Positions 5,364-14,403 of a stretch of 27,595 nt of DNA are shown in pieces. Source of the stretch: an uncultured Balneolaceae bacterium (GTDB lineage: Bacteria; Bacteroidota; Rhodothermia; Balneolales; Balneolaceae); assembly GCA_938003885.1 (NCBI GenBank), contig CALKWT010000230.1, positions 1 to 27,595 of the forward strand. The letters are read 5' to 3'. The position numbers and the translations under genes were made by a program. The notes under the pieces were generated by a model, which saw only the letters and a list, made by a program, of their open reading frames with translations, did not search any database and had not been told where the DNA came from. Within the stretch, counting starts at the first letter, position 1. Each line of letters starts with the position of its first letter.

Positions 5364-7616
5364 TCACTCGTACCTCATGACAGTTTTAACTCCGTCCACT
5401 CTCTCGATCTTTCTGATAATTTTTTCCAGGTGTCCCAGATCATTGACATAGGCTGTAAGGATCCCCTCAAACATCCCATCTTCACTGTTCACATTGATAC
5501 TCTTCAGGTTGGTCTGCAACGATTTGGAAAGAACTTCTGTGAGATCGGTAACCAGTCCCACACGGTCTTCTCCAATTACCTTTACGGCACCCACAAACTG
5601 GGTATCGATCTTTCGGGCCCAGGTTACATCAATAATTCTTTCACTATCTGTCCGAATCAGATGATGGGCATTTTTACAGCTCGAACGGTGTATCTTCACA
5701 TCTCCGTTCCGGCTGATAAATCCGATGACATCATCCCCCGGAATCGGGTTGCAGCAGTTTGCATAGGAGTACTTCACATTCCCCAGTTCCCCTTCTACCA
5801 ACAGGGCATTTCCTGCTCCGGCAGACCGGGCAGAAGCGTGATAATCCTCAGGAGGTTTCTGATCCACTGATTCAGGCTCTTCCGGCTTCACCTCCATTCG
5901 CCCCTTACTCTTCAGCTCTTTAACCCTTTTGTACAGCTCATTTACATCAAATGCGCCGGTACCGATCTCATGAAACATCATCTGAGCATCATCGAAACGG
6001 AATTTTTTTGCAACTTGAGTAAGCTCCTGATCTGATATCTCAAGTTTACTCCTCGACGCTTTTTTATCCCACAGCTCCCGTCCTTCCCGGGCAATGTTTC
6101 TCTCTCTCTGCTTGATAAACTGCCGGATACGTGCTTTGGCCTTGTGAGTGACCACATCATCCATCCAGTCCACGTTGAGATTCACCTTGTTGGCAGTAAT
6201 GATCTCTACCTGATCTCCTGATTTCAGCTTTTGCCGGAGAGGCACCATCTTCCCGTTCACTTTTGCTGCCAGAGCTCTCTCGCCGATCTCACTATGGATC
6301 TCAAAGGCAAAATCGATACAGGAAGCTCCGTTGGGTAGTGTCTTTAACTCCCCGTTGGGTGTGAAAACATAGATCTCATCCTGGTAGAGGTTGAGCTGAA
6401 AATCTTTCACAAACTCTGTGGCCGCATCCGGGCGGGGGGTGTCCAGTACATCACGCACCCAATGCACAAATTTGTCGAGCTCATCACTCCCATCGGAACT
6501 CCCCTCCTTGTATTTCCAGTGAGCGGCAAGTCCCTGCTCTGCAATATAATCCATTTTCCGGGTGCGAATCTGCACTTCCACCTTCCGCCCTTTCTTCGTA
6601 ATGACAGTGGTGTGGAGCGATTGATAGCCGTTGGCCTTCGGAACGGATATAAAGTCCCGAAAACGTTTGGGGATCGGTGTGTACCAATCTGTGATGATGG
6701 AGTAGACGCGCCAGCAATCCTCTTTGGTGTGCGGCTCCTCCAGAATGATGCGGATGGCAAAAAGATCGTATATCTCCTCAAACGGCTTCTGTTGAGTCTG
6801 CATTTTCCGGTAGATGGAGTAGATATGCTTCGGCCTGCCTTTGATCTCGGAGATATAGTTCTGGTTGTCGAGCTCTTTTTTGATCGGCCCCATAAACTCT
6901 TCAATGAACGCTTCCCTCGCTTCCTTCTTCTCCCTGAGCTTGCGGGCCAGAAATTTGTAAGAGTTTGGATCGATCACCTTGAAACAGAGATCCTCCAGTT
7001 CATTCTTCATCTTGAACAGGCCGAATCTATGGGCCAGCGGCGCATAGAGCTCCATCGTCTCTGCAGCGATGCTGAGCTGTTTCTGTCTCGGCAGATGCTT
7101 AATCGTCCGCATGTTATGCAACCGGTCGGCAAACTTGATCAGCACCACCCGGATATCCTCTGCCATAGAGAGAAGTAGCTTCATGAAGGTTTCAGCCTGC
7201 TTGGTGTTTTTATTTTCAAAAACCCCGATAATTTTGGTCAGGCCATCAATCAGATGGGCTACAACGCCACCGAAGAGCTCCTCAATCATCTCCAGAGTCA
7301 CATCGGTATCTTCCACGGTATCGTGAAGAAGTGCAGCTGCTACAGATACATCATCAATATTAAAATCCTCCGCCATAATTTTGGCAACTTCCAGCGGATG
7401 GAGGTAATAGGGCTCACCGGAAGCCCGCTTGTCATCTTCGTGGGACCAGCAGCAGAGCTTGAAAGCCCGAGTTATCAGCTCTTCATCGGTATTTGCCAGA
7501 TGCTTTTTACACAGCCTCAGCAATCCAGCCAGGGCAGATTTCTGCTTGGCATCCAGTGGATACTGATCGATATTTTTTTTGTAATCTGTTTTCATATCAT
7601 TGGTCACAGGTACCAT
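5364..7616 (-). CDS. relA: Bifunctional (p)ppGpp synthetase/hydrolase, Rel/SpoT family
   Basis: Long RelA/SpoT homologue that makes and degrades the alarmone (p)ppGpp. Domains in order (750-aa form): HD hydrolase at ~55-165 with intact YLHPLEVA and LLHDTVED; synthetase at ~260-370 with FISVPKANGYQSLHT and VQIRT; TGS at ~405-475; a cysteine-containing zinc-finger-like region with CCNPIPGD at 621-628; ACT at ~673-748. The synthetase motif that separates bifunctional enzymes (RxKD) from synthetase-only RelA (ExDD) reads RFRD (residues 318-321), the basic type. With an intact HD site, this predicts both activities. I chose the ATG at 7616; the frame extends to a TTG at 7634, and another ATG lies at 7595. 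No clear ribosome binding site decides between them. It follows tsaD by 100 bp. Confidence 0.96.
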   Translation of the reverse strand: MVPVTNDMKTDYKKNIDQYPLDAKQKSALAGLLRLCKKHLANTDEELITRAFKLCCWSHEDDKRASGEPYYLHPLEVAKIMAEDFNIDDVSVAAALLHDTVEDTDVTLEMIEELFGGVVAHLIDGLTKIIGVFENKNTKQAETFMKLLLSMAEDIRVVLIKFADRLHNMRTIKHLPRQKQLSIAAETMELYAPLAHRFGLFKMKNELEDLCFKVIDPNSYKFLARKLREKKEAREAFIEEFMGPIKKELDNQNYISEIKGRPKHIYSIYRKMQTQQKPFEEIYDLFAIRIILEEPHTKEDCWRVYSIITDWYTPIPKRFRDFISVPKANGYQSLHTTVITKKGRKVEVQIRTRKMDYIAEQGLAAHWKYKEGSSDGSDELDKFVHWVRDVLDTPRPDAATEFVKDFQLNLYQDEIYVFTPNGELKTLPNGASCIDFAFEIHSEIGERALAAKVNGKMVPLRQKLKSGDQVEIITANKVNLNVDWMDDVVTHKAKARIRQFIKQRERNIAREGRELWDKKASRSKLEISDQELTQVAKKFRFDDAQMMFHEIGTGAFDVNELYKRVKELKSKGRMEVKPEEPESVDQKPPEDYHASARSAGAGNALLVEGELGNVKYSYANCCNPIPGDDVIGFISRNGDVKIHRSSCKNAHHLIRTDSERIIDVTWARKIDTQFVGAVKVIGEDRVGLVTDLTEVLSKSLQTNLKSINVNSEDGMFEGILTAYVNDLGHLEKIIRKIERVDGVKTVMRYE

Positions 7617-7716
7617 CACAAAGTGCGTCTGCAACTGAAAGTTCTCTGTACTAAATCACCTGAGTCGGCGGGCAAGAGGGTAATTTACCATTAATAATGT
7701 TATCTGCTGAAATTTA

Positions 7717-8709
7717 TTAAGCAGGCTCCAATCTGGCAAATGGCTTTATGTCCAGATCTCCCTCTGCCCCCTCTCTGAGTTTCAACTCCCCTGTTTTTGC
7801 AATCATAGCGGCATTGTCGGTACAATACTCCAGAGAGGGAATCATTAGCTCCAGATTCTTATCCCGGGCAAACCCTCCTGCTTTCTTCCTTAGCATAGAG
7901 TTGGCCGATACTCCGCCTGCAATCATGATGTGCTTCACACCTGTCATTTTAACAGCCCGTTTTAACTTGGTGATCAGTACATCGGTAATAGCGGCGGAGA
8001 TGCTCGCACAGATATCATCGAGATGTCTTGCAACAAACTCTTCTCCCTTCTCCCGGGTATAGTAGAGCACACTCGTTTTCAGCCCTGAAAAACTGAACTC
8101 CAGCCCCTGGTCGAGCATGGATCTGGGGAAGTCATGATACTCCGGATTTCCATTCTTTGATCGCGCATCGATCTGCGGTCCTGCCGGATAGGGCAATCCT
8201 AAAATTTTACCGGTCTTGTCAAACGCTTCACCAGCGGCATCATCCCGGGTTTTCCCCAGGACTTCATGTTTAAATGGAGCTGTAACGTGTACGAGCCGTG
8301 TATGCCCGCCCGACACAATCAGGGCCACAAAGGGATAGACCTCATCATGTTCAATAAAATTGGCATACATGTGGGCGTCGATATGGTTGATGCCGAGAAG
8401 GGGCAGGTTGTTAGAAACGGACAGCCCCTTTGCAAAACTCAGCCCGACCAGCAGCGACCCGATCAGGCCGGGGCCGGATGATACTGCAATGGCATGGACT
8501 TCATCCAGCCGGATACCAGCCTCATCCAGAGCCAGCTGAACGGTTGGTGTAATGGTCGCATGATGGGCCCTTGACGCCAATTCCGGCACTACACCACCAA
8601 ATTCGGAGTGAATCGCCTGAGAGGCAATCACATTGCTCAGCACCTTGCCGCCTCGAATAACAGACGCAGCTGTTTCATCACAGGATGATTCAATGCCTAA
8701 AACTATCAT
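7717..8709 (-). CDS. tsaD: tRNA N6-adenosine threonylcarbamoyltransferase TsaD
   Basis: Transfers threonylcarbamoyl to A37 of ANN-decoding tRNAs (t6A). It works with TsaB, TsaE and TsaC, none of which is in the window. The N-terminus MIVLGIESSCDETAASV is the family hallmark. Metal ligands His109 and His113 lie in NHIDAHMYAN, and the C-terminal Asp is in EYCTDNAAMIA. SGGHTRLV and GEAFDKTGKILGLPYPAGP are also conserved. The ATG at 8709 has GAAGGT five bases upstream; an in-frame GTG/TTG-type extension further upstream carries no conserved sequence and would overlap the end of nadA. The 330-aa length is typical. It follows nadA by 22 bp, so cotranscription with the NAD genes is likely. Confidence 0.97.
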   Translation of the reverse strand: MIVLGIESSCDETAASVIRGGKVLSNVIASQAIHSEFGGVVPELASRAHHATITPTVQLALDEAGIRLDEVHAIAVSSGPGLIGSLLVGLSFAKGLSVSNNLPLLGINHIDAHMYANFIEHDEVYPFVALIVSGGHTRLVHVTAPFKHEVLGKTRDDAAGEAFDKTGKILGLPYPAGPQIDARSKNGNPEYHDFPRSMLDQGLEFSFSGLKTSVLYYTREKGEEFVARHLDDICASISAAITDVLITKLKRAVKMTGVKHIMIAGGVSANSMLRKKAGGFARDKNLELMIPSLEYCTDNAAMIAKTGELKLREGAEGDLDIKPFARLEPA

Positions 8710-8731
8710 GATACCTTCAGGTCTACTGATT

Positions 8732-9688
8732 TTAGTTGATCTCCAGCATCCGGCGGATCGGTACAATCGCCCGTTCTGCGAGCTCTGCCGGCACCTTCAC
8801 TTCAAACTGGTTCTCCTTGAGGGCCTCATACAGATTTTCCAGGGTGATCATCTTCATAAAATTACAGACCGACTCTTCGTTCGCCGCGTAGAATTTTTTT
8901 CCAGGATTCTCTTTCTCCATACGGTGTAAAATACCAACTTCCGTCGCTACAACAAACTCTTTGGATTCCGACCTGGAAGCTTGTTCCAGCATACCGGAAG
9001 TGGAGTAGACATTGCCATCCTTGCAATCAAAGAACATAGCAGATTTCATCATGCAGGAGGTTGAGCAGCCACACTCCGGATGAATCAGCAGCTCAGCTCC
9101 GGGGGATTGCCGCTGCTTCTCCGCCAGATTGACCTCCCCAATCTGTTCATGCACATGGCACGCACCCTTCCAGATATGAAGATCGCGTCCGGTCATCATC
9201 TGGACATACGCACCCAGAAACTGATCCGGCAAAAAGAGAATCTCCCGATCTTCGGGAATGGCTTCGACTACGCCAACCGCATTTGAGGAAGTGCAGCAGT
9301 AGTCGGTCTCCGCTTTTACATCGGCCGTTGTATTGATATAGGAGACGACCACAGCGCCCGGATGTTCCGCTTTCCACGCCCTGAGCTGATCGCCTGTTAT
9401 GGAGTCAGCCAGAGAGCATCCCGCCTCAAGATCGGGAATCAACACCGTCTTGTCCGGTGAGATGATGGAAGCCGTCTCAGCCATGAAATGCACACCGCAG
9501 AAAACTATCGTTTCTGCTTCGGTTTTTGCAGCCAACCGGGACAGGCCCAGAGAGTCCCCTACATAATCCGCAATATCCTGGATCTCAGGAATCTGATAAT
9601 TATGGGCCAGAATGACCGCATTTTTCTCAGAGCGAAGCTTGTTGATTTCTGCGATCAGTTCTTCTTTCTGTAATGTCATTGTATTCAT
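8732..9688 (-). CDS. nadA: Quinolinate synthase A
   Basis: Condenses iminoaspartate with dihydroxyacetone phosphate to quinolinate, the second step of de novo NAD synthesis, using a [4Fe-4S] cluster. Three predicted cluster ligands are present: Cys91 (LEAGCSLAD), Cys177 (IWKGACHVHE) and Cys275 (EESVCNFMK), spaced as in the family. AHNYQIPEIQDIADYVGDSL and HPEC are also conserved. A dense group of extra cysteines, HPECGCSTSC, follows the conserved HPEC. The length of 318 aa fits the compact class of NadA. The start is ATG, with a second ATG three codons on. It sits 11 bp after nadC. Confidence 0.97.
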   Translation of the reverse strand: MNTMTLQKEELIAEINKLRSEKNAVILAHNYQIPEIQDIADYVGDSLGLSRLAAKTEAETIVFCGVHFMAETASIISPDKTVLIPDLEAGCSLADSITGDQLRAWKAEHPGAVVVSYINTTADVKAETDYCCTSSNAVGVVEAIPEDREILFLPDQFLGAYVQMMTGRDLHIWKGACHVHEQIGEVNLAEKQRQSPGAELLIHPECGCSTSCMMKSAMFFDCKDGNVYSTSGMLEQASRSESKEFVVATEVGILHRMEKENPGKKFYAANEESVCNFMKMITLENLYEALKENQFEVKVPAELAERAIVPIRRMLEIN

Positions 9689-9699
9689 AAAAGCAGGTG

Positions 9700-10575
9700 T
9701 TAAATTATCTGTTTAATTTGCTGACTGATGTCAAATGCCTCTACGGAATGGGTAAGAGCTCCTGAAGAGATATAATCAACCCCGGTTTCTGCTACAGCAC
9801 GAATATTGTGATGGGAAAGATTGCCGGAAGCTTCCGTTTTTGCCCTTCCATCAATCAGATCTACGGCTGCCTTCATCTCTTCAACATCCATATTGTCCAG
9901 CATGATCATATCCACGTTGCAGCTGAGAGCCTCTCTGACCTGCGCCAGGCTGGTCGTTTCGACCTCAATTCTGACACCCGGGCGATAACGCTTCACGAGG
10001 TCAACCGCCACGGTGATCCCGCCGGCAGCCACGATATGGTTGTCTTTGATCATCGCCATATCGTACAGTCCCATCCTATGATTCAACCCCCCTCCCATCT
10101 TCACAGCATATTTATCAAGGTACCTCAGCCCGGGGGCCGTCTTGCGGGTGTCCAGGATGCTAACAGGCAGGCCTTCGATCAGGGCAACCATTTTCGAGGT
10201 TGCTGTTGCAATCCCTGAAAGCCGCTGTGCGATATTCAAAGCTGTACGTTCGGCAGAAAGAATCGCCCGGCAGCTTCCCGAGAATCGGGCCAGCAGATCA
10301 CCCTGTTCCACTGCCTCACCATCTTCTTTCAACGCCTCCCATTCGAGATCCGGATCGAGCCGCAAAAAGACCTGGCGGGAAAAATCAAGTCCTGCAAGGG
10401 TGCCTTGTTGTTTGGCAACCCAGACTGCTACAGCTTTCCTGCCCGGCCCTGCCACAGCATTCGTGGTCACATCTTCTGGACTCATATCTTCTGCAAAGGC
10501 CCGGTCAATTACCTCCTCCCACTGCTTTCGAAGGCGTTCTTCAGAGTCAGATCCTTTTTCTGTCAATGGATTCAT
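9700..10575 (-). CDS. nadC: Nicotinate-nucleotide pyrophosphorylase (quinolinate phosphoribosyltransferase)
   Basis: Converts quinolinate and PRPP to nicotinate mononucleotide, CO2 and pyrophosphate. Substrate-binding motifs are intact: SAERTALNIAQRLSGIAT (residues 107-124), ILDTRKTAPGLRYLDKYAV with the DTRKT loop at 142-146, GGGLNHRMGL and MIKDNHI. The C-terminal GVDYISSGALTHS closes the barrel. At 291 aa it is normal for the family. Its ATG overlaps the nadB stop by four bases (ATGA), which indicates translational coupling. Confidence 0.97.
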   Translation of the reverse strand: MNPLTEKGSDSEERLRKQWEEVIDRAFAEDMSPEDVTTNAVAGPGRKAVAVWVAKQQGTLAGLDFSRQVFLRLDPDLEWEALKEDGEAVEQGDLLARFSGSCRAILSAERTALNIAQRLSGIATATSKMVALIEGLPVSILDTRKTAPGLRYLDKYAVKMGGGLNHRMGLYDMAMIKDNHIVAAGGITVAVDLVKRYRPGVRIEVETTSLAQVREALSCNVDMIMLDNMDVEEMKAAVDLIDGRAKTEASGNLSHHNIRAVAETGVDYISSGALTHSVEAFDISQQIKQII

Positions 10576-12167
10576 GGGTGAAGCAAGGGGTTAGAATTTT
10601 CAATTCCACCTGTCGTAGATGCAGTTTTCATAAAATGGTAGGCAATGTTGTTTCTGTCTCTGCTTGGGAAGTCTGTTCGGCAGTGTACGCCCCGACTCTC
10701 CTTTCGCTGAATAGCACCGTAAAAACAGGCCGCTGCGACGGTGAGCATGCCGTGCATCTGAACAACATAATATTCATCCGATGGCAGATTCTTTAATCTT
10801 TTTTCTGCTTCAGCGAGGCCTTTCATCGCAATCTGCAGTCCTGCCTGATCCCTTTCAATACCCATATATCTATTCAATAACGAGCTCACTTCCGCTTTTA
10901 ATGATGCGAAAAGGTCGTAGTTATCCGGGTTGAGTACAAGTTTTTTACGGCTGAATCGCAGGATTTTTCTTTTTTTAATATGGGCCGATGTGTGTTTAAC
11001 TGCCCGGTTGCCAAAGACAAGGCACTCCAGCAGCGAATTACTCGCCAGCCTGTTTGCACCGTGTACACCGGTTGCTGCAGCTTCACCGCATGCATAGAGG
11101 CCCTGCAGAGCCGTGCGGCCGTTCAGATCGGTCTCCACTCCTCCGATGCAGTAATGAGCAGCCGGTGCCACCGGGATGCCCTCCTTCCGGATATCGATGC
11201 CACACCCCTCCACACGCTCCACAATTCGGGGAAATGAATTTTTAATTCTCTCGTAGGGAAGATGTCGCAAATCCAGCATTACGTAAGGATGCTCCTGATC
11301 ACGGATCTGCCGGAATATCTCTCTGGAGACCAGGTCCCTCGGAGAGAGATCACCTTCCGGATATTGCGCCATAAAATACTCGCCCTTCAGGTTTCTGAGC
11401 CGGGCACCCTCTCCGCGAAGAGCCTCACTGATCAGAAAGGATGATCCGTTCCGGCTGTAGAATGCAGTGGGATGAAACTGGACAAACTCCATATCTTTCA
11501 GAACAGCGCCCTGGCTGTACGCGAGCCACAATCCATCGCCGGTCGATGTTCCCGGATTGGTAGTTCGGGAAAAGAGTCCGGAGTACCCCCCTGTAGCGAG
11601 GATAGTCGCCGAAGCCAGCACCCGGATATTCTGCTGTTCACGCAGAGAATAGAGATCCGCCCCTCCGCAGGCCTGATCCCGGCACAGGAGCTGGTATACC
11701 AGTCCATATTCAATAATCTTTATCCCGGGATGCGACATGACCACAGGCAATAGAAAGTCGATCAGGGCCTTTCCGGTTGCAGCTCCGTTGGCATGAAGAA
11801 TTCTTCTGGCAGAATGCCCGCCCTCAAGTCCCAGATTAAAACCCTGTTCCGACTGGTCAAACTGCATTCCCATTTCGATCAGATCCTTTATGCAGAGGGC
11901 CCCCTCTTTAACGAGCATCTCCACGGCCTCCCGGGAACAGTAGCCACGGCCCGCCTTTACAGTATCCTCAATATGGCTTTCAAAGGAGTCTTCCGGATTC
12001 AGCACAGCCGCTACGCCACCCTGGGCCCAGTAACTGCTGCTCACATCCAATCCCGACTTGGTAACAAGCGTAACCGTTCCGTGCCGGGCGGCCTTTAATG
12101 CTGAATATAACCCTGCAAGACCGCTGCCGATCACTAAATAATCCGATTCAATGGTTCCAGAATCCAC
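10572..12167 (-). CDS. nadB: L-aspartate oxidase
   Basis: FAD enzyme that oxidises L-aspartate to iminoaspartate, the first step of de novo NAD synthesis. The N-terminal dinucleotide-binding motif is DYLVIGSGLAGLYSAL. The family's active-site stretches follow: SYWAQGGVAAVL, GGHSARRILHANGAATGKAL, EFVQFHPTAFY and SPRDLVSREIF, then ACGEAAATGVHGANRLASNSL near the FAD. A helical C-terminal domain completes it. I place the start at the GTG at 12167 (531 aa). A longer frame begins with a TTG at 12242, but that codon lies inside the upstream terminator hairpin, and a promoter -7 element falls within the extension. This is the first gene of the nadB-nadC-nadA-tsaD(-rel) block. Confidence 0.96.
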   Translation of the reverse strand: MDSGTIESDYLVIGSGLAGLYSALKAARHGTVTLVTKSGLDVSSSYWAQGGVAAVLNPEDSFESHIEDTVKAGRGYCSREAVEMLVKEGALCIKDLIEMGMQFDQSEQGFNLGLEGGHSARRILHANGAATGKALIDFLLPVVMSHPGIKIIEYGLVYQLLCRDQACGGADLYSLREQQNIRVLASATILATGGYSGLFSRTTNPGTSTGDGLWLAYSQGAVLKDMEFVQFHPTAFYSRNGSSFLISEALRGEGARLRNLKGEYFMAQYPEGDLSPRDLVSREIFRQIRDQEHPYVMLDLRHLPYERIKNSFPRIVERVEGCGIDIRKEGIPVAPAAHYCIGGVETDLNGRTALQGLYACGEAAATGVHGANRLASNSLLECLVFGNRAVKHTSAHIKKRKILRFSRKKLVLNPDNYDLFASLKAEVSSLLNRYMGIERDQAGLQIAMKGLAEAEKRLKNLPSDEYYVVQMHGMLTVAAACFYGAIQRKESRGVHCRTDFPSRDRNNIAYHFMKTASTTGGIENSNPLLHP

Positions 12168-12188
12168 GCTGATAAAATTTTGGTTGCG

Positions 12189-12223
12189 CAAATATACAGT
12201 TTTATTCCGTGACGCATTACAAA
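12189..12223 (-). promoter_or_regulatory. Bacteroidota-type promoter of the nad operon
   Basis: On the minus strand, TTTG (12220-12223), a 23-bp spacer and TATATTTG (12189-12196) fit the -33/-7 pattern. The site lies directly after the dnaK terminator and before the nadB GTG at 12167, leaving a leader of roughly 15 nt. That is too short for a sizeable riboswitch. Confidence 0.6.
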
Positions 12224-12260
12224 TAAAAAAAGCCCGTTCCAATAACTGGCAACGGGCTTT
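12224..12260 (-). terminator. Rho-independent terminator of the hsp20-dnaK operon
   Basis: On the minus strand a 10-bp stem (AAAGCCCGTT / AACGGGCTTT) with a 12-nt, partly paired loop is followed by TTTTTTT. It lies 161 bp after the dnaK stop and separates dnaK from the nadB promoter. Confidence 0.92.
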
Positions 12261-12421
12261 TAATCACCATATCGAGAGGCGGCAGGAACGGTCTGTTTGG
12301 CCGGGGTTCATACTGATTCCCGGCTCCGGACCCCGCAACCCCTGCTACAAAATCGAAGGCAGAAGGTTGCAGCTGGCTGACGATTTATCCTGTCCCTCCC
12401 GGTCAGATTTCAGAATCTGAT

Positions 12422-14356
12422 TTATTTATCATCTTCTTCGTCATCTTCCACAACTTCGAAATCTGCATCTACAGCATCCTCTCCGTCGTCAGATGCATCA
12501 GCTCCTGCGCTGGCAGAGGAGTCGTCGCCGCCCGGCTGACCGGCCGAACTTTCACTCGCCTGATAGATCTCCTGTGAGGCGGCTGCCCAGGCTTGGTTCA
12601 GCTCGTCAATGGCCCCTTCGATCTCATCCACTTTCTCCTCTTTGTGGAGTGTTTCCAGCTTGGAGAGAGCTTCTTCGATCTTGTTCTTATTCTCTTCAGA
12701 GATCTTGTCTTTGTGCTCTTCTACCTGTTTTCTGGTTGAGAAGATAAGGGAATCGGCTCTGTTCAGGATTTCAATCCGTGCGCGGAGTTTTTCATCCTCC
12801 TCAGCATGTTCTTCAGCAGCCTGCTTCATCTTTTCAATCTCCTCGTCGCTCAAGCCGGAAGAGGACTCAATCCGGATACTCTGCTCTTTATTGGTACCCT
12901 TATCCTTCGCACTCACATTCAGCACGCCGTTTGCATCCATATCAAAGGTCACTTCAATCTGGGGTATGCCACGCGGTGCCGGCGGGATACCGTCCAGGTG
13001 AAAGCGGCCCAGCGTCCGGTTGTCAGCGGCTCTTGCCCTCTCACCCTGCAGAATATGAATTTCAACGCTGCTCTGGTTGTCTGCTGCCGTGGAGAATACT
13101 TCCGTCTTGCTGGTTGGAATGGTGGAGTTGGAATCAATCAGCTTGGTCATCACCCCACCCAGGGTTTCAATACCGAGAGTCAGCGGGGTCACATCCAGAA
13201 GAACGACATCATCGACATCACCACTCATCACACCCCCCTGAATTGCCGCTCCTACGGCCACAACTTCATCAGGGTTGACACCTTTGCTCGGTTCTTTTCC
13301 AAAAAAGTCCCGGACAACTTCCTGTATCTTGGGAATCCTTGTGGAACCACCTACCAGAATGACCTCATCAATTTCCGATTTGGAAATTCCGGCATCTTTC
13401 AGTGCTTTCTCACACGGCGTGATGGTTCTTTTTACCAGATCGTCCACCAGCTGCTCAAATTTGGCCCGTGTAATATCTATACTCAGGTGTTTCGGTCCGG
13501 AATCAGTTGCGGTGATAAATGGCAGGTTTACATTGGTTTTCTGAGAACTGGAGAGTTCGATTTTGGCCTTCTCTGCGGCATCTTTGAGTCGCTGCATGGC
13601 CATCGGGTCATTTTTAAGATCCACACCCTCGTCCTTCTTGAACTCACCGGCCAGGAACTCAATCAGTCGCTGGTCAAAATCATCTCCTCCCAGGTGAGTG
13701 TCACCACTGGTCGACTTCACTTCAAAAACGCCATCACCCAGCTCCAGGATAGATACGTCGAACGTACCTCCACCCAGGTCATAGACGATGATGGTCTGGT
13801 CGATATCTTTTTTGTCCAGGCCGTATGCAAGCGAAGCGGCAGTCGGCTCGTTGATGATCCGCTTCACATCCAGGCCGGCAATTTTCCCTGCTTCCTGAGT
13901 CGCTTTTCTCTGCGCATCATTAAAGTATGCAGGTACGGTAATGACTGCTTCGGTTACTTTTTCACCCAAATACTCTTCTGCGGTCTGTTTCATCTTCTGA
14001 AGGACCATTGCCGAGATCTCCTGCGGGGCGTACTTCCGGTCATCGATCTGTACTCTGGCAGTCCCGTCATCATCAGATTTGACCACCTTGTAGGACACCT
14101 GATCAATCTCCTCTTTTACTTCATTGAACATCCTGCCCATAAACCTCTTGATGGAGGCAACAGTTTTCTCAGGGTTTGTAATTGACTGGCGCTTGGCCGG
14201 AGCACCGACAAGTCTCTCACCGTCCGTGGTGAATGCAACGACCGAGGGAGTCGTTCTCCCCCCTTCCGAGTTCTGTATAACAATCGGCTCACTGCCTTCC
14301 ATGACAGAAACACAGGAGTTCGTTGTTCCTAAATCAATACCTATTATTTTACCCAT
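12422..14356 (-). CDS. dnaK: Chaperone protein DnaK (Hsp70)
   Basis: ATP-dependent Hsp70 chaperone of 644 aa, full length. The nucleotide-binding domain begins with KIIGIDLGTTNSCVSVMEG and includes VPAYFNDAQRKATQEAGKIA, IINEPTAASLAYGLDKK, VYDLGGGTFDVSIL and ILVGGSTRIPKIQ. The substrate-binding domain contains DVTPLTLGIETLGGVMTKLI. The helical lid ends in a low-complexity acidic tail (EVVEDDEEDDK), as is usual. It follows the small heat-shock gene by 47 bp. Neither grpE nor dnaJ is adjacent; the DnaJ and GrpE partners must be encoded elsewhere. No CIRCE element was found. A 161-bp 3' region precedes the terminator. Confidence 0.99.
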   Translation of the reverse strand: MGKIIGIDLGTTNSCVSVMEGSEPIVIQNSEGGRTTPSVVAFTTDGERLVGAPAKRQSITNPEKTVASIKRFMGRMFNEVKEEIDQVSYKVVKSDDDGTARVQIDDRKYAPQEISAMVLQKMKQTAEEYLGEKVTEAVITVPAYFNDAQRKATQEAGKIAGLDVKRIINEPTAASLAYGLDKKDIDQTIIVYDLGGGTFDVSILELGDGVFEVKSTSGDTHLGGDDFDQRLIEFLAGEFKKDEGVDLKNDPMAMQRLKDAAEKAKIELSSSQKTNVNLPFITATDSGPKHLSIDITRAKFEQLVDDLVKRTITPCEKALKDAGISKSEIDEVILVGGSTRIPKIQEVVRDFFGKEPSKGVNPDEVVAVGAAIQGGVMSGDVDDVVLLDVTPLTLGIETLGGVMTKLIDSNSTIPTSKTEVFSTAADNQSSVEIHILQGERARAADNRTLGRFHLDGIPPAPRGIPQIEVTFDMDANGVLNVSAKDKGTNKEQSIRIESSSGLSDEEIEKMKQAAEEHAEEDEKLRARIEILNRADSLIFSTRKQVEEHKDKISEENKNKIEEALSKLETLHKEEKVDEIEGAIDELNQAWAAASQEIYQASESSAGQPGGDDSSASAGADASDDGEDAVDADFEVVEDDEEDDK

Positions 14357-14403
14357 GATAGTTTTTACCTTTAACTTTTCTTCTTTACTTGTATTTAATT
14401 TCT

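Noticed and set aside
6462..7178. 238-codon plus-strand ORF opposite rel
   Set aside because: It lies entirely inside the synthetase and HD region of rel and shows no domain of its own.
7617..7716. Separate promoter or leader regulator for rel
   Set aside because: I found no TAnnTTTG box, strong hairpin or attenuator in this gap, so none is claimed.
12263..12421. Possible small RNA or gene between dnaK and its terminator
   Set aside because: There is a loose CGGGGT/ACCCCG dyad, but no promoter or ORF; it is most simply the dnaK 3' UTR.
12806..14185. 459-codon plus-strand ORF within dnaK
   Set aside because: Long antisense frames are common opposite dnaK because of its codon bias; the minus-strand frame encodes an intact Hsp70.
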